This document shows, piece by piece, positions 35,801 through 43,645 of a DNA stretch of 64,000 nucleotides. The notes below the pieces were generated by a model. The model was not told where the DNA came from, did no database searches, and worked only from the letters and a program-made list of their open reading frames with translations. Every line of letters starts with the position of its first letter. Positions within the stretch are counted from its first letter, which is position 1. The stretch covers positions 558,001-622,000 of the forward strand of contig NZ_QNUL01000001.1 in the NCBI RefSeq assembly GCF_003383615.1, given 5' to 3'. A program made the translations under genes and the position numbers. Source of the stretch: Dyadobacter luteus. Its GTDB lineage: Bacteria; Bacteroidota; Bacteroidia; Cytophagales; Spirosomataceae.

Positions 35801-35955
35801 GTGCCCTGCTGCTTTCCCTTGATGACGATACTGACCCCGGGAAGACTTTTCGATGCTTCGTCAGTGACTTTGCCTCTGAGCTGACGCGTTTGCGCCTGCG
35901 CGGCCCAAGTGCAGCCTAAGAAGAAGAGCAAAAAAAATAGAATTTTTTGTCCCAT
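32896..35955 (-). CDS. SusC/RagA TonB-dependent transporter (locus 2)
   Basis: The 1019-residue protein has a signal peptide (MGQKILFFLLFFLGCTWAAQ) and goes directly to a carboxypeptidase-like domain (VTDEASKSLPGVSIVIKGKQ) without an STN domain. The SusC box (EVVVVGYGTQKKSDLTGAI) and plug (ILIRGITTIGTNNPLVIVDG, ENITVLKDAASASIYG) follow. The lack of STN means it does not signal through FecR, in agreement with the absence of a sigma/FecR pair here. It is transcribed divergently from the membrane sensor at 36135. Confidence 0.93.
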   Translation of the reverse strand: MGQKILFFLLFFLGCTWAAQAQTRQLRGKVTDEASKSLPGVSIVIKGKQQGTVTDVDGQYNLAVPQTGPVTLTFSFVGYQSQEIQVGARSEVDVALKPEDNALSEVVVVGYGTQKKSDLTGAISSIGSREVAGRQTIQISEALQGSIAGVSVTRSSGAPGAGSNILIRGITTIGTNNPLVIVDGVPVSSIDNVNPGDVENITVLKDAASASIYGSRGAAGVILVTTKRAKSGQSSLEYTYEYGVQRATAMPEYVGVQDYMRYFNEQTTNDGASTGPFGQGLIDNYLDSNRVNPDEFPNTNWQKSLLTRRNAPRQRHDLVFTMGTGKIKTKASLGYTNSGAFYENRSYNRYLFRINNDLQVNSKTSVNLDVFYKRTTNNGNANELPSNGFNPIYESRVMPPIYDDVYSDGRLALGKDGRNPLAQLRGGGFTKTLNNQIGGRITVNYKPVAGLTLTALIAPVFDLDKNKYFSKQIRYTNPDGTSSTIVNQARTVLSEGRQESITMNGQVLANYAKDFKGGHNIDVLVGYEENYRSFESLSASRSGFALTDFPYLNSGSTELRDNSGSANESGLHSVFGRLQYNYKSKYFIQANLRSDLSSRFAPAYREAIYPSVSGGWTISEEDFLRDNTWLSFLKVRGSWGKAGNERLLDKDGNPAYYPYMATIDFSNALFYQNGSVVPLTGGGQQVYAVENISWETSRTTDFGLDAAFLNDRLSVAADYYMKKTTDILLPLDIPLYMGYDKPNQNAGVLNVKGWELELAWRDKAGKLGYSVSANLSDAKSTVGDLKGTEFRGDQIIRNGSEYNEWFGYLSNGLFQTQDEITGTAVLNVTTKPGDVRYVDVNQDGKITTDDKVLLGGALPRYLYGGNLRFDYQGFDFGISFQGVAKKLSRLNTDAVQPFAEAFGNMPAEMVGKFWSLNNTAQQNLAASYPRLSRTSNAANYALSDYWLINGGYFRLKNITLGYTLGQQSVKKAGIQSLRFYVSANDVLSLSRFPKYLDPESASYSYPIVSTFMAGATIRF

Positions 35956-36023
35956 ATTTATTAAGTTTTAGAGATTGATTAACAGGTTTTGAAAAGAATT
36001 CAGCCCGGGCATTTATAACTTTG

Positions 36024-36031
36024 CAAATATA
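36024..36031 (-). promoter_or_regulatory. Candidate -7 element of the locus 2 susC promoter
   Basis: On the minus strand TATATTTG fits the Bacteroidota -7 consensus TAnnTTTG and lies about 70 bases upstream of the susC start. A T-rich stretch (GTTTTTC) lies roughly 20 bases further upstream as a weak -33 candidate. It is in the 180-bp divergent region that the neighbouring sensor could control. Confidence 0.35.
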
Positions 36032-36134
36032 TTTTGGATATTTTCTCAGAGAAAAACTGTGGCTAGTCAGATATTTATTCAAAACTTTGGACAACCTAAA
36101 ATTTTAATATACAGCCCCTTACAGTGATTTTTTT

Positions 36135-37457
36135 ATGGAGAATGAACAAGCAAGATCAACTGCATTTGAGTCCTTGGATCATTGTTGCCGGTTGGTCAGT
36201 GAGCTTTACGGCAAGCCAGGCATTGCCCACTGGACCAATAGTGACTATGTGCAGCTGGGATACATTCTTTATAAAAAGACCAAGGTTCAGATCAGCCCCA
36301 GCACGTTGAAGCGGATATTTGGAAAGACCAAAACCGGCGAGCGTTATTTTCCCCAGAAAGCCACACGGGATGCACTGGCACATTACCTGGGCTTCAAAGA
36401 CTGGGAGCATTTTACCTACAGCTCACCGTTTCCAGGCATTACCGAAGACAGACCCGCGCACAAGCCCGTGCAGATGATTTCAGCGCAAGAGCGCGCAGGC
36501 TTGCAAACCTCTCACAGGCCACGGGGCATTAGCTGGTGGCTAGCGATGCTGCTGGCGCTAAGTGCGGGCGGATATTATGCCTACTATTTGTTATCAAAAA
36601 AAACCGAGATGCCCCTCGTAAAGCTAGAATGTAGTAATCCTGTCGGCAAGAATCCGCATTCAGCTGCGTTTACTGTGCGCGGACTACCGGTCAGTTTTGA
36701 CGATCATTATTTGATTGAGTTTGGTGATGGCCGCAAAGTGTCAGTTACGGCCGGCGACAGTTTGTACTCGCATTATTACGAAGTGCCCGGGCGGTATCTT
36801 GCCGTTTTGAAACGTGGTAGCCAGTCGCTGGATACAGTGTCTGTTTATTTGAAAACGGATGCATGGACGGCAACTGCAGAAATGATGTTTGATACTACGC
36901 GCGTTTATCCGGTCAATACTGCTGGTCTGTTCTCAAATGGTAAAAACCGCGTCGACGCTTTGGAAGTATCTAGAGCCGGTGTGGATACCAATAGGACGTT
37001 TTTTGTCAAATTTCTCAATACGCAGCAAACTGATATTGATGGCGACAATTTTGATTTGTCGGTTAAGCTGAAGACTTCCGCCGACCGAGCAGGCGTACGA
37101 TGCTCGCAGGTCAGAGTCATTGTTTTCGGAGAGCAATCCAAACATCTGATCGACGTAATGAAACCAGGCTGCGAACATTGGACGGATATGCAGTTTTCAG
37201 AAATTTCAAAACAGGGTGAGTTTAACAAGCTCGATTTTCTAGGCGCAGACTTGCGGGAAGGGGGCATTATAGGGCTGAATGTTGTCAACAAGCGTGCTAC
37301 GGTAATGATTAACCATAAAAAAGTGTTTGAAACCGCTTATCAAAAGCCTTTAAAAAAAATCTACGGGCTGGGCATTTTCTTTTCTGGTATTGGAGAAATT
37401 CAGTCGGTTTCCTTAAAAGATACCCAAACAAATGCAGCCTTTTCAGGTAACTTTTAA
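36135..37457 (+). CDS. Membrane-tethered DNA-binding-type sensor with PKD-like and lectin-like domains
   Basis: The 440-residue protein combines three parts. Residues ~1-95 carry a Bacteroidota helix-turn-helix-like module (VQLGYILYKKTKVQISPSTL, KRIFGKTKTGERYF, ALAHYLGFKDWEHF). A single membrane helix spans ~131-155 (WWLAMLLALSAGGYYAYYLL). The outer part has a PKD-like fold (YLIEFGDGRK, YYEVPGRYLAVLK) and a ~190-residue beta-sandwich resembling LamG or 3-keto-disaccharide hydrolase-like domains. I infer a one-component regulator that senses glycan outside and acts on the divergent susC promoter 180 bp away. DNA binding is inferred from the helix pattern only. Confidence 0.7.
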   Translation: MENEQARSTAFESLDHCCRLVSELYGKPGIAHWTNSDYVQLGYILYKKTKVQISPSTLKRIFGKTKTGERYFPQKATRDALAHYLGFKDWEHFTYSSPFPGITEDRPAHKPVQMISAQERAGLQTSHRPRGISWWLAMLLALSAGGYYAYYLLSKKTEMPLVKLECSNPVGKNPHSAAFTVRGLPVSFDDHYLIEFGDGRKVSVTAGDSLYSHYYEVPGRYLAVLKRGSQSLDTVSVYLKTDAWTATAEMMFDTTRVYPVNTAGLFSNGKNRVDALEVSRAGVDTNRTFFVKFLNTQQTDIDGDNFDLSVKLKTSADRAGVRCSQVRVIVFGEQSKHLIDVMKPGCEHWTDMQFSEISKQGEFNKLDFLGADLREGGIIGLNVVNKRATVMINHKKVFETAYQKPLKKIYGLGIFFSGIGEIQSVSLKDTQTNAAFSGNF

Positions 37458-38281
37458 GTACATCGTAGAGTATGCAAAACATAAATATTTTCTGTTCTTT
37501 CAGCAAAGCAACTTGAAAGCATTCTATTTAGCCGCTCCTTACGAATCGAATTAAGCGGTTTACTTACTAAGTTGTACCGATACAAAAATGAGTGCAAGAG
37601 CCTTTCTCTAAGTTTTTGCATCATTTCTTAAAATTCAATTCAGCTGCTGCTAACATTGCATTGACCTTTGGGTGACTTGTAGCCATGAAGGTGGTGCTGA
37701 GATATGCGTGGTCTGTTTTCAAGTTATAAATAACGGGTTTGATTGACGGAGGAACTTGAGTTAAGCTATCAACTTATTAATATTCAACAAGTTAATAATT
37801 CAAATTTTTCACTACTACACAAATCGCTCACTGGTTAAACTACTTCCAGTAAAAGTTATTCATTGGAGATGCAGGGAGGCGAACCACACTTACAACTCAT
37901 TGATAATCTAAAACTTTATATACACGCAGAAATCGACTACATCAATAACTCACTGATGTCGTTTTTCAATATCCGAAAAATGCGAATATGTCTAACTTCT
38001 GCCATTTCATCACATGAAAACATGAAAGACAGAATTCATACACTTTCTCCTTAGCACTAATTTGACTATATCTTTCCAGTCATCAAATGTTGCCCTAGTT
38101 ACAAATGCTTTTTTACCAAAACCCTGAAAAAAAATAAGAACTTTAAAGAAAATGAGAAATCCTAACAACTAAATATCAGCTTACAATTGCTTCATTCCAA
38201 AGCCCTTTCATGTTAGGCCATCACCCAAAGTCTGGTAGACCCAAACAGAGTCGAAAATAGTATTATACGTGCCGTCAAAAA
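37458..38281. other. Gene-free stretch with short coding-like relic
   Basis: No complete gene is visible. On the minus strand 37621-37773 reads 50 codons containing PPSIKPVIYNLKTDHAYLST and HPKVNAMLAAAELNF before a stop, protein-like but without a start or known match. A plus-strand frame at 37863-38054 has no motif. The right end carries the TetR operator. Confidence 0.4.
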
Positions 38282-38327
38282 AAATGTAAGACATATTGTA
38301 TCAATTGATACAATATGTCTTACATTT
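38282..38327. promoter_or_regulatory. 46-bp perfect palindrome, TetR operator
   Basis: Every base from 38282 to 38304 pairs with 38327 to 38305. The centre is TGTATCAATTGATACA (38297-38312). The right arm overlaps TACATTTG (38321-38328), a good TAnnTTTG -7 element for the TetR gene that starts at 38358, with ATTG as a -33 candidate 22 bases upstream. Autorepression is therefore likely. The same 16-mer recurs at 38958. Confidence 0.75.
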
Positions 38328-38357
38328 GTATCGCTTTAACAATTAAACATATTAGCA

Positions 38358-38936
38358 ATGGCTGGAAGGCAGAAAATATACGATGAAGATGCTGCACTGA
38401 ACGCCGCTATTGATGTGTTTTGGCAGCAAGGTTATGAAAAAGCATCCTCCCGGGACCTGCAAAAAGCGATGGGGATCGGTTTTAGCAGTTTTTATTTGGC
38501 ATACAAGGGAGGCAAGCAAGAATTGTTTGCCAAATCCATGCAACGCTTTTTTACCTTGTATCCACAGCCATTTTTAAATCTGCTCAAAACCATCGATAAT
38601 CCGGTTGAAGCAATCAGGCAGTATTATTATGTGATGACTGAACCCAACGGTAAGTTTAGCCAGTTTGGCTGTTATTTCAGTAATACTATTTTCCAAGCTG
38701 ATGAAAACGAATTCAAAGATGCTGCGGCCAAAAACCTGGGGCGCATAGCGGATGCCTTTTATGACGCTTTACTGCGTGCTAAAGATGCCGGAACAATCAA
38801 TCCATCTATTCCAACTGAGCTTTGGAAAACATACCTTTTAAACCTTTGGACAGGATTAAATACGACCAAATCCATTGAAAAGGATCAGTCAATACTTAGG
38901 GCAACGATTGATTTCAGTTTGAAGGTTTTCGAGTGA
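38358..38936 (+). CDS. TetR/AcrR-family transcriptional regulator
   Basis: The 192-residue protein has an N-terminal helix-turn-helix (ALNAAIDVFWQQGYEKASSR, then DLQKAMGIGFSSFYLAYKG) and a helical ligand-binding region with a Cys near residue 113 (FGCYFSNTIF). It resembles the YxaF/LmrA-type branch that controls detoxification genes. The perfect palindrome directly upstream and its half-size copy before the next gene imply that it represses itself and the downstream SDR genes. The inducer is unknown. Confidence 0.9.
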   Translation: MAGRQKIYDEDAALNAAIDVFWQQGYEKASSRDLQKAMGIGFSSFYLAYKGGKQELFAKSMQRFFTLYPQPFLNLLKTIDNPVEAIRQYYYVMTEPNGKFSQFGCYFSNTIFQADENEFKDAAAKNLGRIADAFYDALLRAKDAGTINPSIPTELWKTYLLNLWTGLNTTKSIEKDQSILRATIDFSLKVFE

Positions 38937-38957
38937 AGCCTTTTTTTTAACCTAAAT

Positions 38958-38973
38958 TGTATCAATTGATACA
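38958..38973. promoter_or_regulatory. Second TetR operator before the SDR genes
   Basis: TGTATCAATTGATACA is identical to the core of the 46-bp palindrome at 38297-38312. It lies 29 bases upstream of the SDR start at 39003 and 21 bases after the TetR stop. The match of 16 perfect palindromic bases is unlikely by chance, so the downstream genes probably form part of the TetR regulon with a second promoter. Confidence 0.75.
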
Positions 38974-39002
38974 TAATTATAAACTTTAAATAACGAACAA
39001 AA

Positions 39003-39806
39003 ATGGGAAAGACAATTTTAATCACAGGCGCGTCATCCGGCTTTGGTTTATTACTTGCAAAGGATCTTCATGATAAGGGTCACATCGTGATCGGTACCAG
39101 CCGTACGCCGGAAAAATACGAAGGAAAATTCCCCTTCAAGTTATTTCGACTGGATATTTCAGACGATCAGTCTATTCAGGAATTCACTGAGAAGGTTACC
39201 AAACAGGTCACCAAGCTTGATGTACTGGTCAACAACGCCGGATACATGGTTACCGGGATCGCAGAAGAAACACCAGTTGAAATAGGCAGGCAGCAATTTG
39301 AGACGAACTTCTGGGGCACAATCAAAGTAACCAATGCTTTGCTGCCAATCTTCAGAAAGCAAAAATCAGGACAAATTATTACCGTCAGTTCCATTGTCGG
39401 CCTTATCGGCCCTCCTAACCTGTCCTACTATTTTGCGTCCAAACACGCTATTGAAGGCTATTTTAAATCATTGCGGTTCGAGCTGGATCAGTTTAACATC
39501 AAGGTGAGTGTTGTAGAGCCGGTTTGGTTTAAGACTAATCTGAGCCATAATGCCGTATCATCGACAGGGAGTATTGCTGATTACAATCAGTACCGTCCGA
39601 AAGTGAACGCCTTCACACAAAAGGGAATTGATTCTGCCGAAGAGCCCACTGCGGTCATCCAGACTATTTCCAGGTTAATTGATGCAAAGGAGCCGAAATT
39701 CAGCAACCCGGTTGGCAAGATGACCGGAATGATCCTGTTTCTGCAAAGCTATGCCCACAAGATGTTCGAAGGTTCTGTATTAAAGGATGTACGAAAAGCC
39801 AATTAG
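39003..39806 (+). CDS. SDR-family NAD(P)-dependent oxidoreductase
   Basis: The 267-residue cytoplasmic enzyme has the nucleotide-binding TGASSGFG near residue 8, NNAGYMV near 80, a catalytic Ser in TVSSIVGL near 130 and YFASK (Tyr and Lys) near 145. It belongs to the classical SDR group often annotated as oxidoreductase YdaD/retinol-dehydrogenase-like. It should reduce a carbonyl or oxidise an alcohol with NADP(H). The operator at 38958 puts it under the upstream TetR protein. Confidence 0.88.
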   Translation: MGKTILITGASSGFGLLLAKDLHDKGHIVIGTSRTPEKYEGKFPFKLFRLDISDDQSIQEFTEKVTKQVTKLDVLVNNAGYMVTGIAEETPVEIGRQQFETNFWGTIKVTNALLPIFRKQKSGQIITVSSIVGLIGPPNLSYYFASKHAIEGYFKSLRFELDQFNIKVSVVEPVWFKTNLSHNAVSSTGSIADYNQYRPKVNAFTQKGIDSAEEPTAVIQTISRLIDAKEPKFSNPVGKMTGMILFLQSYAHKMFEGSVLKDVRKAN

Positions 39807-39825
39807 TAAATAAAATAATCTCAAA

Positions 39826-40569
39826 ATGAAAATCATAAACAAAACAGTATTGATCACTGGCGGTGGGTCAGGTATCGGATACGAAGTGGCAAAATTGCTT
39901 AGCGCAGCTGGTAATAAAGTTATACTTGTAGGACGAACAGAAAGCAAAATACAAACAGCAGCGAAAACGCTGGATAACGCTGTTGCGATTCAATGTGATA
40001 TCAACGATGATGGCGATGTCCGAATGCTGATTAAAACAATCTCAGAACAGTATCCGGAATTAAGTGTTTTGATTAATAATGCAGGCGCCGCCTTTCTGTA
40101 TGAACACGGAGAAAACGCGGGGGCATTTGAAAAGGCCACGGCCGAATTTGCCACAAACTACTTTTCAGTGATCCGCCTGACAGAGGGTTTGATCCCCGTC
40201 TTAAAAGCTCAGCCGGAGGCAGCCATTGTGAACGTAACTTCTATTGCTGCCTTTGCCCCGGGGGCTTATCTGCCTTCCTATGCAGATAGCAAAGCGGCGC
40301 TGCGTTCCTACACCTTATCATTAAGACATACCTTTTCGAAAGACACAAACATTAAGGTTTTTGAGCTTATACCTCCTCTGGTGAACACTGAATTTTCAAA
40401 GGAAATTGGAGGGAAGCAAAATGGCATGCCTGCAGTTGAAGTTGCAGAAGCCTTGATGGATGGTTTTCAAAATGAAGAATACGAGATTCAGGTGGGCCAA
40501 ACGGCAGAATTTAGAAAATACTATCTGGCAGATCCTGAGGGAGCACTTGCGATGATGAATCAGGGATGA
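39826..40569 (+). CDS. SDR-family oxidoreductase, DltE-like
   Basis: The 247-residue protein has ITGGGSGIGYEVAKLL at the N-terminus, NNAGAAFLYEHG near 83, a Ser in NVTSIAAFAPG and YADSK as the catalytic pair. The C-terminal part (ELIPPLVNTEFSKE) resembles DltE-type SDRs. It starts 19 bases after the previous SDR stop and so is in the same operon, a different subfamily rather than a recent duplicate. Confidence 0.88.
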   Translation: MKIINKTVLITGGGSGIGYEVAKLLSAAGNKVILVGRTESKIQTAAKTLDNAVAIQCDINDDGDVRMLIKTISEQYPELSVLINNAGAAFLYEHGENAGAFEKATAEFATNYFSVIRLTEGLIPVLKAQPEAAIVNVTSIAAFAPGAYLPSYADSKAALRSYTLSLRHTFSKDTNIKVFELIPPLVNTEFSKEIGGKQNGMPAVEVAEALMDGFQNEEYEIQVGQTAEFRKYYLADPEGALAMMNQG

Positions 40570-40629
40570 TCAGCGGTATGCGGAAAACCGGGTTTTCTGC
40601 ATACTTGCTTAAAATAAAAATATATAAAA

Positions 40630-40926
40630 ATGGAAACTAAGAAGGTTATCACAAATGTGACTATGGTTGTTAGAGCAGAGTTCATTGACCAGGTTTTGTT
40701 ACTAGCGAAATCGACCAGAGAACAAATTTTGCAGGAAGAAGGCTGCGAAACATTTATTTTAAACAGAAAGATACAGGAGCCAAACACATTGGTACTTTTA
40801 GCCATTTATACATCTGAACAGGCATATAGCTGGCATAACCAACAGACGTATGTGAAAGTGTTTTTTGCTTTTTTAAAAGACAAATTAGAAGGTACGCCCC
40901 TAGTAGAATTTTTGCAGGAGCTCTGA
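40630..40926 (+). CDS. Antibiotic biosynthesis monooxygenase-like (putative quinol monooxygenase)
   Basis: The 98-residue protein has the ABM/YgiN ferredoxin-like barrel pattern: VVRAEFIDQVLLLAKSTREQ, LQEEGCETFILNRKIQEPNT, LLAIYTSEQAYSWHNQQTY. Small family members oxidise quinols without cofactor or detoxify reactive electrophiles. It lies 60 bases after the SDR and continues the operon. A quinone-detoxification role for the operon is inferred from this gene and the SDRs. Confidence 0.75.
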   Translation: METKKVITNVTMVVRAEFIDQVLLLAKSTREQILQEEGCETFILNRKIQEPNTLVLLAIYTSEQAYSWHNQQTYVKVFFAFLKDKLEGTPLVEFLQEL

Positions 40927-41012
40927 CAATTGGAATTGACTGACAAAAATGCAGATAACCAGTGAAGTAAAAATCCGAAATTGAATGTTTTCAAAATTTA
41001 AACTAGCCGTAA

Positions 41013-41582
41013 ATGTATAGTAAGACAGAAAAAGAGAAAATGCTTGCCGGAGAGCTGTATCTGGCATTCGACAATGAACTTTTTGAAGAGAGGCAACTAG
41101 CCATGGATTTGCTCTATGAATTCAATGCCCTTCATCCCCGTAAGGCAGAAGAGAGAAAGCAAAAATTAAAAGAGCTTTTCGGGTCTGTCGGTGAGAACTT
41201 TTGGGTAGAGCAGCGCTTCCATTGTGATTATGGCTACAACATCCACTTGGGGAATAATTTCTATGCAAATGTGGGGTGCACCATTCTCGATTGCGCGCCG
41301 GTAACCATTGGGAATAATGTGTTATTCGCTCCTGGCGTCAGTCTGTATACAGCCGGTCATCCTGTTGATAACCAGCAAAGAATTGAGGGACTTGAATACG
41401 CATATCCAATTTCTATTGGAAATAATGTATGGCTTGGGGGAAACGTAATCGTTCTGCCGGGTGTCAGTATCGGAGATAATACCATAATCGGTGCAGGAAG
41501 TGTGGTGACAAAGGATATATCGGCTAATGTTATTGCTGTTGGCAATCCTTGCCGTGTGATTAAAGATAACAAAGAATCTTGA
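41013..41582 (+). CDS. Maltose/galactoside O-acetyltransferase family protein
   Basis: The 189-residue protein has an N-terminal Mac domain (KEKMLAGELYLAFDNELFEE) and a left-handed beta helix of hexapeptide repeats, with the catalytic His in YTAGHPVD near residue 115 and a final stretch IGDNTIIGAGSVVTKDI. It should transfer acetyl from acetyl-CoA to a sugar or related hydroxyl in the cytoplasm. It is 86 bases beyond the ABM gene and may be the last gene of that operon, just before a terminator. Confidence 0.88.
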   Translation: MYSKTEKEKMLAGELYLAFDNELFEERQLAMDLLYEFNALHPRKAEERKQKLKELFGSVGENFWVEQRFHCDYGYNIHLGNNFYANVGCTILDCAPVTIGNNVLFAPGVSLYTAGHPVDNQQRIEGLEYAYPISIGNNVWLGGNVIVLPGVSIGDNTIIGAGSVVTKDISANVIAVGNPCRVIKDNKES

Positions 41583-41637
41583 ACACTGCGGCAAACGAAA
41601 GTTTAGTCAGAATGATCATCAAAGACATGTTTAAAAA

Positions 41638-41677
41638 AAAATGGGGAGAAAATTTGATACAACTTTCTCTCCATTTT
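41638..41677 (+). terminator. Terminator after the acetyltransferase gene
   Basis: AAAATGGGGAGAAA (41638-41651) pairs with TTTCTCTCCATTTT (41664-41677) with one G-U pair and a 12-base loop. The A/T-rich ends of the stem provide A and T runs on both strands, so it can work in both directions. It lies 55 bases after the acetyltransferase stop. Confidence 0.65.
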
Positions 41678-42048
41678 ATGAGAAGATGAGTCAGTCACAA
41701 CAGCGACTTATGGAGTATTGAACGTATTTAAAATTTGGAAAGCCACAGGCAACCCCATGATGTAGTACAAGTCAATTTTGAGTTAGATTGGAAAAACCAG
41801 GTGAAGAAATACCACCGAATAATTTGACTCATCAATGATATAGATAAAATGTCATGATCAGGTGCTCTAAGTTCTTTTCGCATTTTTCAACGGTTAGCTG
41901 CCCAATTATGTCTAAAGAAATATCTACTACACCGACAGCATCATGGGTACTCGAATTTCCATCATACGTTATGCAGGGTAGTATAAAAGCGTCCTGAATC
42001 GGGTTCACGCACTCACGGTATGAGGAACGTCCATCCAATAAATCAGCG
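41678..42048. other. Gene-free stretch with possible minus-strand relic
   Basis: No recognised gene. A 68-codon minus-strand frame (41832-42038) contains IQDAFILPCITYDGNSS and DAVGVVDISLDIIGQL and looks protein-like, but it lacks an ATG start and a known match. It may be a gene remnant. Confidence 0.35.
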
Positions 42049-42378
42049 TCAGACTAAGTTTTCTAGACCGAATTCTATCAGCTTGTTGATGATCGGTAGG
42101 GTCTTGCGGCCAAGGTCAGTCAACTTGTATTCTACTTTGGGTGGGATTTCAGAAAAAGCCTTTTTGCTGACCAATTTATTTTCAACCAGCATCTTTAATT
42201 CTTGGATCAGCATTTTCTCACTGATACTTGGAATAGCCCTTTTCAGCTCACCATAACGGATCACATTGTCATTGATCTTAAATATGATCATCAGCGTCCA
42301 TTTGCCACCAAGAATCTTTAATGATGCCTTCAGCGAACAACTATCATCACATGGCAAAATTGGCTCTCTTTTTTTCAT
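42049..42378 (-). CDS. HxlR-family winged-helix regulator
   Basis: The 109-residue protein has the HxlR pattern: LKILGGKWTLMIIFKINDN, IRYGELKRAIPSISEKMLIQ, ELKMLVENKLV and the wing VEYKLTDLGRKTLPII. Cysteines at residues 10 and 14 (PCDDSCS) are where HxlR members such as YodB and QorR carry a redox or quinone-sensing Cys. It could therefore respond to electrophiles and control nearby reductases. It has no close divergent partner; target genes are inferred from the neighbourhood. Confidence 0.9.
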   Translation of the reverse strand: MKKREPILPCDDSCSLKASLKILGGKWTLMIIFKINDNVIRYGELKRAIPSISEKMLIQELKMLVENKLVSKKAFSEIPPKVEYKLTDLGRKTLPIINKLIEFGLENLV

Positions 42379-42687
42379 TGAAAATCAAAATTTTAAGTAT
42401 TTGGCAGGCAGCTCAATCGAATTTCAATTAACTGTTAAACAGTACGTTATTGTCAATTTTATTCGATTACCTGAGACAACAGCAAGATGAGAAAACTAGT
42501 TTTTCGGGAAAACAGCTTATAAAGAAAAAAAACAGGGGCTGAATAAACAGTTGATTTTACACCTCTCCACTGAAACTGGAGACGGTGATTAGCCGGGCGC
42601 TACCTTTCAGGCCGTCGCGAAAAAAACAGAAAAAAGCGCATGATGCGCATCCTTATTCAAGCAATTATGATCAAAGATGTCCGAGCA
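42379..42687. other. Gene-free stretch between HxlR and AraC genes
   Basis: I see no gene here. It should hold the HxlR promoter at its left side and the AraC downstream region with the short hairpin at 42630-42650 on its right side. Confidence 0.5.
42630..42650 (-). terminator. Weak terminator after AraC gene
   Basis: On the minus strand GCGCATCATGCGC forms a 5-bp stem with a tiny loop followed directly by TTTTTTC. It lies about 40 bases after the AraC stop at 42688. The stem is short, so strength is uncertain. Confidence 0.45.
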
Positions 42688-43584
42688 TTAATTTGAGAGA
42701 CTGCCTTTGAATTTATTTGGGGCAATCCCTACTTCTTTTTTAAATAGACGGGAAAAGTAAGTAGTATTTTCAAAACCAAGTAAATGCGCAATCTCCGACA
42801 CATTAAGTTCACCTTCTGTCAACAGATTTTTCGCTTCGTTGATTAAAAAAAGATGAATTAGCTCCAACGCTGTTTTTCCGGTTTCTTGTTTGAGTAGGTC
42901 GGTTAAATAGCGGGGAGATATATTAAGTTTATCAGCAAGGTTTGACACTGTGGGAAGTCTGGTGCTTTCTATTTTTATTTCATCAAAGTGAGCAGCAAGC
43001 AATGCATTGAATTTAGTCACTGTCGAACCGGTTAACTGAGTCCGATTAATAAACTGTCTTTTATAGAAACGTTGTGCATATTTAAGCAGAGCGTCCAGAT
43101 GACTCACAATTATGGCCTTACTTAACTCATCGGTGTTGTTGTAATGCTCCTTTTCTATACTGAAATACAAATTCCAGATTATGGCTTCCTCGGCCGGTGA
43201 AAGGTGCAAAGCCTCATTAACTTCGTAGTCGAAATAACTGTATTTCTTAATTTCGTTATAAATGGCAGTTCCTGGCAGAAAGTCCTCGTGGATAATAATC
43301 AGAAAGCCCTTTTCCTGTAACTCTACATTTTTAAATGTTACTTTCTGTTGCGGCTTTACAAAGGACATGGCGCCCCGGTCATGGTCATACTTTGTTTTTC
43401 CGTACAGCATGCTGCCTGATCTCAACTTTTTAAAACCGATGATGTAGAATGGTGAAGTAAATTCAACCTCATGATTACCATCACAGGTGTCACGCTCACC
43501 ATACATGACGCTAAAAAGCGGATGCTCAGGGGGCTTAACACCCAGTGCCTCATGCAAGTCGCTTATTTTTTTGAAATGTTCCAT
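42688..43584 (-). CDS. AraC-family transcriptional regulator, paralog of the one at 4623
   Basis: The 298-residue protein has the same architecture as the regulator at 4623-5516: a cupin-like N-terminal part (EHPLFSVMYGER, YGKTKYDHDRG, KKYSYFDYEVNEAL) and a C-terminal double helix-turn-helix (SNLADKLNISPRYLTDLLKQ, SEIAHLLGFENTTYFSRLFK). The paralogs share most conserved blocks and should sense related signals. It lies directly downstream of an SDR gene, separated by a terminator, so it may regulate that gene and the wider redox block. Confidence 0.9.
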   Translation of the reverse strand: MEHFKKISDLHEALGVKPPEHPLFSVMYGERDTCDGNHEVEFTSPFYIIGFKKLRSGSMLYGKTKYDHDRGAMSFVKPQQKVTFKNVELQEKGFLIIIHEDFLPGTAIYNEIKKYSYFDYEVNEALHLSPAEEAIIWNLYFSIEKEHYNNTDELSKAIIVSHLDALLKYAQRFYKRQFINRTQLTGSTVTKFNALLAAHFDEIKIESTRLPTVSNLADKLNISPRYLTDLLKQETGKTALELIHLFLINEAKNLLTEGELNVSEIAHLLGFENTTYFSRLFKKEVGIAPNKFKGSLSN

Positions 43585-43597
43585 GGTTTTTCAATGA

Positions 43598-43630
43598 TAA
43601 AAACGGAACCCGACAAATCTGGATTCCGTT
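43598..43630 (-). terminator. Terminator after the SDR gene at 43646
   Basis: AACGGAA (43602-43608) pairs with TTCCGTT (43624-43630), extended by near-pairing CC/GG. On the minus strand the stem ends GTTCCGTTTTTATC, giving a T-run. It is 16 bases beyond the SDR stop and just before the AraC start. Confidence 0.65.
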
Positions 43631-43645
43631 CATTTCAAATTTTAT

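Noticed and set aside
41832..42038. 68-residue minus-strand frame
   Set aside because: Looks partly protein-like but lacks an ATG and any recognisable family, so it is mentioned only as a possible relic.
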